This document shows positions 32,259 through 39,909 of a stretch of 41,040 bases of DNA, piece after piece. The notes beneath the pieces were generated by a model, which saw nothing but the letters and a program-made list of their open reading frames with translations, was not told the DNA's origin and made no database searches. Source of the DNA: Sphingobacteriaceae bacterium (lineage in GTDB: Bacteria; Bacteroidota; Bacteroidia; B-17B0; Aurantibacillaceae); assembly GCA_947453445.1 (NCBI GenBank), contig CANGGP010000027.1, positions 1-41,040 on the forward strand, given 5' to 3'. Position 1 is the first letter of the stretch. Each line of letters starts with the position of its first letter. The position numbers were made by a program, and so were the translations under genes.

Positions 32259-33848
32259 ATGGTTAAAAGATTTGGATTATTTGTTCTTGGATTGATTGTA
32301 TTATTATCCTGTCGCAAGGCCACTACCTCAAATTGGGATGTTGATTTGGTTCTGCCCGTCACCAATAGCAGTTTAAACATTAGTAATTACTTGGGCGACT
32401 CCATTTTAAAAGCCGATGAAACGGGTCTTTTTCACCTCAAAGTAAACCGCGAATTGGCGGCCCTTACCATTGACTCTTTGTTGCATTTGCCCGATACAAC
32501 CTTTGTGCAAAGTTTTACCATCCCCGCAATAGGCGATCCAACCGTTAGTCCGGGTCAAATTATTCCCATTGCAGCAGCCAACGAAACCAAATTCGATTTA
32601 CCCAATGGCATACAATTAAAAAATGTAGAAATTAGAAAAAGTACTCTGCACATTAAATTTTCGAACAGCATTTCTCAGCCAATGGATGTGGTGATTACTT
32701 TGCCCGGATTGAAAAAAGACGGTCAGCCCTTAAACATTGTTGAAACCATTCCAACAGGGACAAATTCCTTGATAAAGGACATCAACCTGGCAGGCTATAA
32801 GCTCGATTTAACGGGATTAAGCGGCAAGGTGTATAACACAGTGGTGCAAAATGTGAGTATGAAAGTGAATCCGAATGCAAGTAGCGCGGTAATTAAGTAC
32901 GGCCAAGGCATTACCATCGAATTGGGATACACAGATATTGTTCCCCAATTTGTGGAAGGTTATTTTGGTCAGCAAAAACTTGATTTGCCAAGTGATACCA
33001 GCAAGTTAGACATCTACAAAAATTTTTCAGCTGAGAACTTTTTACTCAGCGATGCCAGTTTAAAGTTTTCAATTGTCAACGATATAGGTGCAGATTTTTC
33101 AGGAAGTATTAGCAAATTAAGTTCGTTTAATTCAAGTAACAAAAAGGTTGTGTTGATGAACAATAACCAATTAAACCGTTTGTTTATTAATGCTGCGCAA
33201 CGGGTGAATACAAACATCAATTCAAGCACATTGGCAGTTACGTTTAATACGGTGAATAGCAATGTAACCGGATTTATTTCGAATTTACCTGACAAATTAA
33301 GTTATTCGGGCAGTGTTACCATTAACCCTTTGGGGGATGAAGTTAAAAATTACAGCCAGTTTGCATTTTACAATACCGGTATTCATGTGTTGGCAGATAT
33401 AGATATACCTGTTAGGTTTAGTGCCACGGCATTTAATTTATTTACTGAATCAAAAGTTGATTTTTCGGGGGTTCGTCAATTGAATGATTTTAATTACGGC
33501 AATTTTGTGATACACATCACAAATTCATTTCCATTTGCTACACAGGTTCAAGCCTACATGTTGGATGAAAATAAACAAGTACTTGATTCATTGCTTTTGC
33601 CCGGTGGAAATACCATTACTTATGGGGAGTTGAACAGTCAGAACATTGTGGTAAAAGCTGCTGAATCTACACTAAACATTGCATTTGATAAAGCTAAAAT
33701 TGCAAAATTAAATTCAACCAAATATTTTAAAATAAAGAGCAGGGTGTTGTTGCCGCCAAATCCGCCTGATGTTCAGATACTGGAAAACTATCAGGTGAAG
33801 GTGAACATTGTTGCCGAATTAAATTACAATGCCAAAATTGGTCGCTAA
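32259..33848 (+). CDS. Outer-membrane or periplasmic lipoprotein of unknown function
   Basis: A 529-residue predicted lipoprotein. The signal peptide ends in the lipobox VLLSC, with the lipidated Cys at position 18. The mature part begins RKATTSNWDVDLVLPV and continues as a long strand-rich, soluble region with repeated PLP- and GDE-type turns; no catalytic motif is visible. I recall similar lipoproteins in Bacteroidota paired with a beta-barrel protein gene, as here with 33859, ten bases downstream. The first of five close-packed genes on this strand. Function is unknown. Confidence 0.8.
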   Translation: MVKRFGLFVLGLIVLLSCRKATTSNWDVDLVLPVTNSSLNISNYLGDSILKADETGLFHLKVNRELAALTIDSLLHLPDTTFVQSFTIPAIGDPTVSPGQIIPIAAANETKFDLPNGIQLKNVEIRKSTLHIKFSNSISQPMDVVITLPGLKKDGQPLNIVETIPTGTNSLIKDINLAGYKLDLTGLSGKVYNTVVQNVSMKVNPNASSAVIKYGQGITIELGYTDIVPQFVEGYFGQQKLDLPSDTSKLDIYKNFSAENFLLSDASLKFSIVNDIGADFSGSISKLSSFNSSNKKVVLMNNNQLNRLFINAAQRVNTNINSSTLAVTFNTVNSNVTGFISNLPDKLSYSGSVTINPLGDEVKNYSQFAFYNTGIHVLADIDIPVRFSATAFNLFTESKVDFSGVRQLNDFNYGNFVIHITNSFPFATQVQAYMLDENKQVLDSLLLPGGNTITYGELNSQNIVVKAAESTLNIAFDKAKIAKLNSTKYFKIKSRVLLPPNPPDVQILENYQVKVNIVAELNYNAKIGR

Positions 33849-33858
33849 GAAATAAGAA

Positions 33859-35112
33859 TTGAAAAAAAATATTTTAAAATATTTGATGTTGTTTGTTTGT
33901 GTGATGAGCCTTTATGTTCAGGCACAGTACAATACCAATTTTATGAATTACAGTCAAACCGGACGATCGGTATCGGCGAATTTAGACTTTGAAGCGGGCA
34001 GCAATGGCATGAGCAGTAAATTGGTAGATAAGTTGGTGATGGGCGGGTATATTGATGACGAATTAAAAAAGGAATCCACCAAACATTTAAGGGGTTATAA
34101 TAATTTTGGCATCAATTTAAATTATGATGTGTCGGCTTTTTTAAAGGGCAATAAAAATTTTGATTTTTTAATCGGTGTAAAAAATCAAGCCATTTTAAAC
34201 GCCACTTACAGCAAAGATTTTTTTAATTTAATGTTTTATGGCAACGCGCCATATCGTGGACAAACCGCCAACATTGGCAATTGTAATGTAAATGCTTTGC
34301 GTTTTCAGGAAATAAAATTTGGCGCCATCATGCATTCAGTTGATTCGGTAGGTAAAATTGGCATATCGGTATCCTTTATAAAAGGTGAGCAATTATTTTA
34401 CATTAAAACAAAGGCCAATTCTAATTTATACACCTCAATGTCGGGTGATGAATTAATTTTTAATTCAAACTTTAACATGGCATTGAGTGATACCACCAAG
34501 AAGAATTTTAAAAGTTTTAATGGTGTAGGGGCCAGCGCCGATATTTTTTTCGAAACCACTTATAAAAGTAAAATTGGCAAAAAAAGTGTTTTAATTGTGA
34601 ATGCCAATAACATTGGTTTTATTCATTGGTTGAATAACAGTGTGCAGTACAGCAGTACAGAAACATACAAGTATACAGGCTATCAGGTAAACAGTATCAC
34701 TGATTTAAAAGATTCTACATTAAACCGCATTAACCGCGACACCTTATTAACGAATTTATCGAATGCACATAAAGAAAATTTTAATGTGAACATTCCAACA
34801 AATTTGGTGATCATCAATAAAATTTATTTCGATAAAATGAAATTTTGTTTAGGCACAGGTTTTCGCTATATTTTTAATGCCAATTACAAGGGTTACGTTT
34901 TTATTGAACCCGAATACAAATACAAAAAGGTAAGTTTTTCGCTACATGCAGGTTACGGCGGTTATGTGCGTTTAAATATAGGCCTGTGGATGATGTGGAA
35001 CAACAAAGACTGGTATTTGCGTTTGGGCAGCAACAGTTTACAGGGTTATATACTGCCCAAATCAGCCTATGGGCAAGCCTTATTTTTTAGTTTAGCCAAA
35101 AAATTTAAGTAG
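33859..35112 (+). CDS. Predicted outer-membrane beta-barrel protein (resembles DUF5723)
   Basis: A 417-residue protein with a signal peptide (1-22, ends YVQA) and a pattern of alternating polar and aromatic or hydrophobic residues typical of outer-membrane barrel strands, ending in ALFFSLAKKFK. Segments such as ANNIGFIHWLNNSVQYSS resemble DUF5723 proteins, a call I make with moderate confidence. The start is TTG at 33859; no ATG fits the signal peptide. It follows the lipoprotein gene by ten bases and its stop codon directly abuts the ATG of the next gene, so the three likely act or are at least expressed together. Confidence 0.7.
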   Translation: MKKNILKYLMLFVCVMSLYVQAQYNTNFMNYSQTGRSVSANLDFEAGSNGMSSKLVDKLVMGGYIDDELKKESTKHLRGYNNFGINLNYDVSAFLKGNKNFDFLIGVKNQAILNATYSKDFFNLMFYGNAPYRGQTANIGNCNVNALRFQEIKFGAIMHSVDSVGKIGISVSFIKGEQLFYIKTKANSNLYTSMSGDELIFNSNFNMALSDTTKKNFKSFNGVGASADIFFETTYKSKIGKKSVLIVNANNIGFIHWLNNSVQYSSTETYKYTGYQVNSITDLKDSTLNRINRDTLLTNLSNAHKENFNVNIPTNLVIINKIYFDKMKFCLGTGFRYIFNANYKGYVFIEPEYKYKKVSFSLHAGYGGYVRLNIGLWMMWNNKDWYLRLGSNSLQGYILPKSAYGQALFFSLAKKFK

Positions 35113-36552
35113 ATGAGAAGTTTATTTGTCATATTCATTTTAGTACAAGTCTTTTTAATAGATGCACAGCCGCCTCAAAAATTTTATTGCCGTTATGGAG
35201 GAGAAGGAGTTGATATAGGATATTCAGTTAAAGAAACATATAACCGAAGTTATATTATAATTGGTTCAACATCAAGTTTTGGTGCTGGTGGTACTGATGC
35301 ATTTATGTTATTAGTTGATAGCATGGGCAATTTAACTTGGCAGAAAACTTTTGGAGGTCTAGGTAATGATGTTGGTAAAAGCATAATTATTAATCCTGTT
35401 GACAGTGGTTTTGTTTTTGCCGGATATACAAGTTCCTTTGGAAGTGGAGGTTACGATTTTTACTTAGTAAGGACAGATAAAAATGGAAATAAGATTTGGG
35501 AGAGAAATTATGGTGGAAATGATTGGGATTTTGGAGTTGACGTTTGTCTAGCAAGTGATGGTGATATAGTAATTGGTGGAAATTCTCCAAATCCTCTTAA
35601 TAATCTAAGTAATGATTGTTTGATTTTAAAAGTAAAATCACAAACCGGCGATATAGTTTGGCAGAAAAAAATTGGCGGGCAGGAGGAAGAGAATTTTCAG
35701 AAAATAAAAAGAACATCAGATGGGTTATTTACAATTTTGTTTAATAGCAAGAGTTATGGTGATTTAAACGGAGATATTGTTCTTTATAAATTAGGTGTTA
35801 ATTCCGACTCAATTGCATCCAAGATAATCGGAAAATTGAATAAAACAGAAGTTGGTTACGATTTTATTGAAGATAAAAATAATGATTTAGTTGTTTGCGG
35901 GGCAATAGATACGAGCAAAACAAATTGGGGATCTTATCAGTGTTATGTTTTAAAGACTAAAATGACAGGAACTTTAATTGCTGAACAACAATTTGGAGGG
36001 GCTGGAAATGAGGATAGATTTTTTTCGATTACAGACTTCAAGAAGAGAAACAAATATTATTTTTCAAGGAGAGTATTTCATCCTTCTTTTGGCATAGATA
36101 TACAACCAGTAGTCTTGGATTATTTTTTTGTATATAATGCATCGGTTACATATGGTTTTGAAGGGAATGATGAAGCATTTCAAATTATTTCAACAATTGA
36201 CAATGGTGCTGTTATGATTGGATCCGCGAAACAAAATTCCGGTTCGAATAGTGATGTTTTTTTGGTGAAATTAGATAGTACAGGATATAATACAAATGAG
36301 ATTACGAGTTCGAAACAGATTGAAATGTTAAGCAACGACAAGGCAAAATTATATTACAATAACTTTAAACTTTTTTTTGATAAAAGCCTAAGAAATCACG
36401 CAATAGAAATTATAAATCAATTAGGAGAAGTTGTTCAAAGGGAGACATTAAATGATACACCATTGAATTTGAAAGGATTAAAATCAAAAGAAATATATTT
36501 TATTGTGATTGATGATGAAGAACCTATAAGATTAAAATTTGTTACAGAATAA
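35113..36552 (+). CDS. Secreted propeller-repeat protein with reduced T9SS-like C-terminus
   Basis: A 479-residue protein with signal peptide (1-18, ends IDAQ). Units of about 50 residues repeat GG-GND-G-S------GGFV--G-T-SFG-GG-D-(F/A)-LV--D-GN--W-K-(F/Y)GG, seen at about 28, 79 and 131 and more weakly after, suggesting a beta-propeller. The last 65 residues (LYYNNFKLFFDKSLRN, IINQLGEVVQ, YFIVI) resemble a T9SS type A sorting domain, but the usual PNP turn is missing. Base composition drops sharply here: ATA, AGA and GGA codons are frequent, unlike the preceding gene. The ATG directly follows the upstream stop. Function is unknown. Confidence 0.8.
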   Translation: MRSLFVIFILVQVFLIDAQPPQKFYCRYGGEGVDIGYSVKETYNRSYIIIGSTSSFGAGGTDAFMLLVDSMGNLTWQKTFGGLGNDVGKSIIINPVDSGFVFAGYTSSFGSGGYDFYLVRTDKNGNKIWERNYGGNDWDFGVDVCLASDGDIVIGGNSPNPLNNLSNDCLILKVKSQTGDIVWQKKIGGQEEENFQKIKRTSDGLFTILFNSKSYGDLNGDIVLYKLGVNSDSIASKIIGKLNKTEVGYDFIEDKNNDLVVCGAIDTSKTNWGSYQCYVLKTKMTGTLIAEQQFGGAGNEDRFFSITDFKKRNKYYFSRRVFHPSFGIDIQPVVLDYFFVYNASVTYGFEGNDEAFQIISTIDNGAVMIGSAKQNSGSNSDVFLVKLDSTGYNTNEITSSKQIEMLSNDKAKLYYNNFKLFFDKSLRNHAIEIINQLGEVVQRETLNDTPLNLKGLKSKEIYFIVIDDEEPIRLKFVTE

Positions 36553-36553
36553 A

Positions 36554-38014
36554 ATGAAGGGTTATATGGTAAATAAGCAGTGGGTGTTTTTGTTGTTTAT
36601 TTTTCTTATCAATTTCTTATTTAAATTGGTTTATATCGCAGAGCCATCACTTTGGTATGATGAAATAATCAGTGTTAAGGACACACTTTTGGATTTTGGT
36701 CATATAAAACATGAAGCAGAATGGGATAAAAACCCGCCTTTTTACCACTATGTTTTATGGGTTTGGTGTAAAATATTTGGCATAAGTGTTTTCGCTGTTC
36801 GATCGATGAGTGCTTTTTTTAGTGCTTTAACTGCTTGTCTTATTTACAGTTTTACCACTCGGGTTTCAGATAAATCCAAAGGAATATTTGCTGTAATTGT
36901 ATTTACATTACACCCTTATTTATTTTATTATGCTCAAGAAGCACGTTGTTACTCGATGCTAATCTTCTTGATAATGATAGATTTATTTTTATTATTACGA
37001 CTTGTTGAAAAGCCAAGTAATGTCAATGCTATCTTATTAGGCATGGTGAATTTTTTAATTTTTTACACACACTATATTGCCGGAATTGTTCTGTTTTGTC
37101 AATTTTTGTATTTGCTTTTCATATTCAAAGTTAACTTTAAGCATCTCTTACTTACATACTTGACTCCAGTTTTATTAGTTTTAGTTCGTTTCACGGCTAA
37201 ACAATACAAGGTTATTTTTTTATCAGGAGAGTCAAGTAGACAAAAAGCAAATGTGCCATTGTCAAGTTTTGACGGACTTTTCAATGCATTACCAAAATTG
37301 TTCTTTTCAAACCTTATTTTCATAATTCTTTTAATAATGATAATCTACTTTTTGTACACGCAAAAGGATAAAATTAGAAGCATTAATTCTATGCTTTATT
37401 TCATTTTTCTCACGCCTTTTCTTTCTTTGTTTATACTTTTCACGTTAGGTTTTATAACAAATGTATTTGATGCTAGATATTTAATTTTTACCACGCCTTT
37501 CATTGTAATTTCAATGAGTCAAATTTTTCCTACTCGTTCAATTGCAATTGGTTTTTTAATTTTAATAATGTGTTTTGAACTTTTGGAGTTAAAATTCATT
37601 AGTTCAAAAAAGATGGATTATAAATTTGCTGCTAATCTCGCTCGTGATATTGAAGGCAAAAAGAAAATGCCTATTTATATCCAATCAGAAGATGTTGTTA
37701 CTCTCTTTATGTATTATTACGATTTTCAAGCATTTAAATTGTATCATAACAATGAACAATTAGAAAAAATGAATTTGAGTAAAGGAGATTTGTTGAAGGC
37801 CCTCAACATGACTGTAATTAATACAGCTTCAGATATAGATATCGGTCAGTTAAGCATGAAATCTAGTTTTTTATTGTTTCAAACTTATCAGAAAAAGGAT
37901 GACGAATTAAAAATAGAAAAGATTATAACAGATTTAGGGTTCGATGTTTTTAAAACAAGAAGCATTGAAGGCGTTAAGTTTAGCTATTACTATAAAAACA
38001 CAAGAAAGAATTGA
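36554..38014 (+). CDS. Glycosyltransferase family 39-like membrane protein
   Basis: A 486-residue GT-C-type transferase that would use a polyprenyl-phosphate sugar at the periplasmic face. About ten to twelve membrane segments are visible. The first periplasmic loop has PSLWYDEIIS with the acidic pair Asp36-Glu37, and the next conserved region is WDKNPPFYHYVLWVW (57-71), both typical of PMT/ArnT-like enzymes. A soluble C-terminal part (about 360-486) follows. I start at the ATG at 36554, one base after the upstream stop; an in-frame TTG at 36539 is possible. It is AT-rich like its neighbour. The acceptor is unknown; surface protein O-glycosylation, known in Bacteroidota, is one possibility. 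Confidence 0.85.
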   Translation: MKGYMVNKQWVFLLFIFLINFLFKLVYIAEPSLWYDEIISVKDTLLDFGHIKHEAEWDKNPPFYHYVLWVWCKIFGISVFAVRSMSAFFSALTACLIYSFTTRVSDKSKGIFAVIVFTLHPYLFYYAQEARCYSMLIFLIMIDLFLLLRLVEKPSNVNAILLGMVNFLIFYTHYIAGIVLFCQFLYLLFIFKVNFKHLLLTYLTPVLLVLVRFTAKQYKVIFLSGESSRQKANVPLSSFDGLFNALPKLFFSNLIFIILLIMIIYFLYTQKDKIRSINSMLYFIFLTPFLSLFILFTLGFITNVFDARYLIFTTPFIVISMSQIFPTRSIAIGFLILIMCFELLELKFISSKKMDYKFAANLARDIEGKKKMPIYIQSEDVVTLFMYYYDFQAFKLYHNNEQLEKMNLSKGDLLKALNMTVINTASDIDIGQLSMKSSFLLFQTYQKKDDELKIEKIITDLGFDVFKTRSIEGVKFSYYYKNTRKN

Positions 38015-38036
38015 TTGAACATTAAAAAATTTGTGA

Positions 38037-39500
38037 ATGAGGTTAAAGGAAAAGTATTTATTACTATTAATATTAATTTTATTCTTGTTTGTTTATTCAA
38101 TCGTAAGTTTATTCAATCACCTCGTTTTTCGAACATACGCACTTGACTTGGGTTTGTATACCAATGCCTTATATCAGTATTCGCATTTCAATTTGGCAAA
38201 TTGTAATGTTTTTAAAAATGATTACGCCTTGTTATTATCAGATCATTTTGATTTATACCTAGTTTTATTTTCTCCTCTGGTTTATTTGTTTGGATCCTTT
38301 ACATTATTGATTATACAAATTCTGTTTATTGTTTTTGGTGCATACGGTGTATTTCTTTATTTTAAAGACGCTGAGCTAAATCACAGCAAAGTAGCATTGC
38401 TTTCAATGTTGTATTTTCTCACTTTTTTTGGTGTTTTTTCTGCCTTGTCATTCGACTATCATAGTAATGTAATAGCAGCATCTGTTGTGCCATGGTTTTT
38501 ATATTTTCTAAAACAAGGGAAAAGGAGTAAGGCATTTTATTTGTTTATCTTCATTTTAATCGCCAAAGAAAATATGGCCATTTGGCTGGTGTTTGTGTGT
38601 TTGGGTTTATTATTACAAGAGCGAAGGAATAAGTTAAATTCTACTTTTTTGATTTACTTAATACTGATAGCGCTTATTTATTTTGTGACGGTGGTTGGCT
38701 ATGTAATGCCTCATTTTTCGGTGTCGGGAAAGTATGATGGCTTCAAATATTCTTCAATCGGCACTAATCCTTTACAAGCGTTACAAACAATTTTAACACG
38801 ACCATTTTATTCATTAAAACTTTTATTCATTAATCCAACTGAAAACCAAAGTTTAGATTGGATTAAATGTGAGTTTCATTTTTTTGTGCTTCTTTCAGGT
38901 TTATATTTATTACTGTTTCGACCTTCTTATCTGATTATGTTAATACCAATCTACATGCAAAAAATGTATCACAATGATTCAAGTATGTGGGGTATTGCTA
39001 AGCAATATAGTATAGAGTTTGTTCCAATTTTAACGATTGGTATATTTTCGGTGATTACTGAATTTAAATCCACCGGCTTCAGTAAGTTTATGAAATATTT
39101 TGTCTTGATAAGTTCTGTTGTGGTCACCATCAGAAGTATGGATCATACGATGACTTACACAAAGAAGTCTACAGTGCGATTCTACCAAGAGGTACATTAT
39201 AAAAACACATTTAATGTATCGAATGCCCAAATGGCATTGAAATTGTTGCCGGAAAATGCTAAAATTAGTGCGCTCTCTTTTTTTGTTCCACATTTGGCTT
39301 TGCGAAAAAATATTTACCAGTTTCCAATCGTTAAAGATGCAGAGTATATTGTATTTAATTATTCGGATGATTTTTACCCCCTTAACTCGCCGAAATTCAT
39401 CAGCGAAATTGCCGACTACTTAAGCAGTGGCAATTGGACTTATTTGCTCAATTCACCTGACATTGCAATTTTAAAACGTAATCAAGCAGGCCGTCATTAA
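38037..39500 (+). CDS. DUF2079 family polytopic membrane protein
   Basis: A 487-residue membrane protein with about ten hydrophobic segments, first at 7-27. RTYALDLGLYTNALYQYSH (32-50) with Asp37 is the conserved first loop of DUF2079 proteins, which are related to GT-C glycosyltransferases, and LSDHFDLYLVLFSPLVYLF and SFDYHSNVIAASVVPW fit as well. A soluble tail (about 375-487) carries no recognised motif. It follows the GT39-like gene by 22 bases; two GT-C-like proteins in a row suggest related steps in surface glycan transfer. The family's activity is not established. The last of the five-gene run. Confidence 0.83.
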   Translation: MRLKEKYLLLLILILFLFVYSIVSLFNHLVFRTYALDLGLYTNALYQYSHFNLANCNVFKNDYALLLSDHFDLYLVLFSPLVYLFGSFTLLIIQILFIVFGAYGVFLYFKDAELNHSKVALLSMLYFLTFFGVFSALSFDYHSNVIAASVVPWFLYFLKQGKRSKAFYLFIFILIAKENMAIWLVFVCLGLLLQERRNKLNSTFLIYLILIALIYFVTVVGYVMPHFSVSGKYDGFKYSSIGTNPLQALQTILTRPFYSLKLLFINPTENQSLDWIKCEFHFFVLLSGLYLLLFRPSYLIMLIPIYMQKMYHNDSSMWGIAKQYSIEFVPILTIGIFSVITEFKSTGFSKFMKYFVLISSVVVTIRSMDHTMTYTKKSTVRFYQEVHYKNTFNVSNAQMALKLLPENAKISALSFFVPHLALRKNIYQFPIVKDAEYIVFNYSDDFYPLNSPKFISEIADYLSSGNWTYLLNSPDIAILKRNQAGRH

Positions 39501-39575
39501 CAGGCTTAGGTAATTTAAATTCAATCACTGTTGAAAATTTTAAAGCACCGCAATTTGCGCCAGCGATTGAATGGA

Positions 39576-39676
39576 AAGCCCCCTGTAAAAATTGCGTGAT
39601 GTTTTGCAGGCGAGGAGGCTGCGTAAGTATGTAGCAGACCCCGCAGCTGCAAAAACATAGCAATTTACAGGGGCTT
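39576..39676. repeat. Long imperfect inverted repeat, candidate palindromic element or structured RNA
   Basis: The left arm (39576-39609) starts AAGCCCCCTGTAAAAATTGC and ends TTTTGCAG. The right arm (39647-39676) reads, as its reverse complement, AAGCCCCTGTAAATTGCTAT then GTTTTTGCAG. The arms therefore match over about 30 bases with a few small gaps. The centre (39610-39646) has its own short GC-rich pairing (GGCTGC with GCAGACC). An RNA from either strand would fold into a long hairpin. Confidence 0.7.
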
Positions 39677-39685
39677 GAAATGAAA

Positions 39686-39738
39686 GCGCGTTTAGCCTGC
39701 CTGTCAAAGAATGTCTATCGCAAAGGCAGGCGGGGCGC
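39686..39738. repeat. Second GC-rich hairpin beside the long inverted repeat
   Basis: CCTGCCT (39696-39702) and AGGCAGG (39724-39730) are perfect complements with a 21-base loop. GCGC at 39686-39689 and 39735-39738 can extend the stem past an internal loop. It lies ten bases after the long inverted repeat and probably belongs to the same element. Confidence 0.55.
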
Positions 39739-39844
39739 CCAAAAAATAGAAAATTACGGATTGCGCTATGGTGATCTTAATTTCCGTTTTCTTTTTTTTT
39801 AAAAACCCAAACATTTCAACAGCCCCTTGTGAACTGTAAATAAC

Positions 39845-39868
39845 CTTTGCATAAAAAGAAATGCAAAG
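39845..39868. repeat. Perfect inverted repeat upstream of the TPR/PD40 gene
   Basis: CTTTGCAT (39845-39852) and ATGCAAAG (39861-39868) are exact complements separated by eight bases, 41 bases before the ATG at 39910. Position and symmetry suit a dimeric regulator site; no regulator is identified. Confidence 0.45.
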
Positions 39869-39909
39869 CCGCATTAATTTTATTCTCAGCTTTATCTTTA
39901 GCCATTGTG

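Larger units (their letters stand above)
39501..39909. other. Noncoding region of 409 bases with GC-rich structured element
   Basis: No gene is supported here. The region holds a long imperfect inverted repeat (39576-39676), a second hairpin (39696-39730), a T run at 39792-39800 and an eight-base inverted repeat (39845-39868) before the next gene. The block from 39576 to 39740 is clearly more GC-rich than its surroundings. No tRNA-like cloverleaf is evident. Confidence 0.7.

Noticed and set aside
39448-39663. Open frame of 71 codons on the minus strand
   Set aside because: It overlaps the DUF2079 gene end and the hairpin element, starts in the repeat and shows no protein-like pattern.
39501-39909. 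tRNA or other known RNA gene in the noncoding region
   Set aside because: No cloverleaf, T-arm motif or CCA end could be found; the structure is a simple long hairpin.
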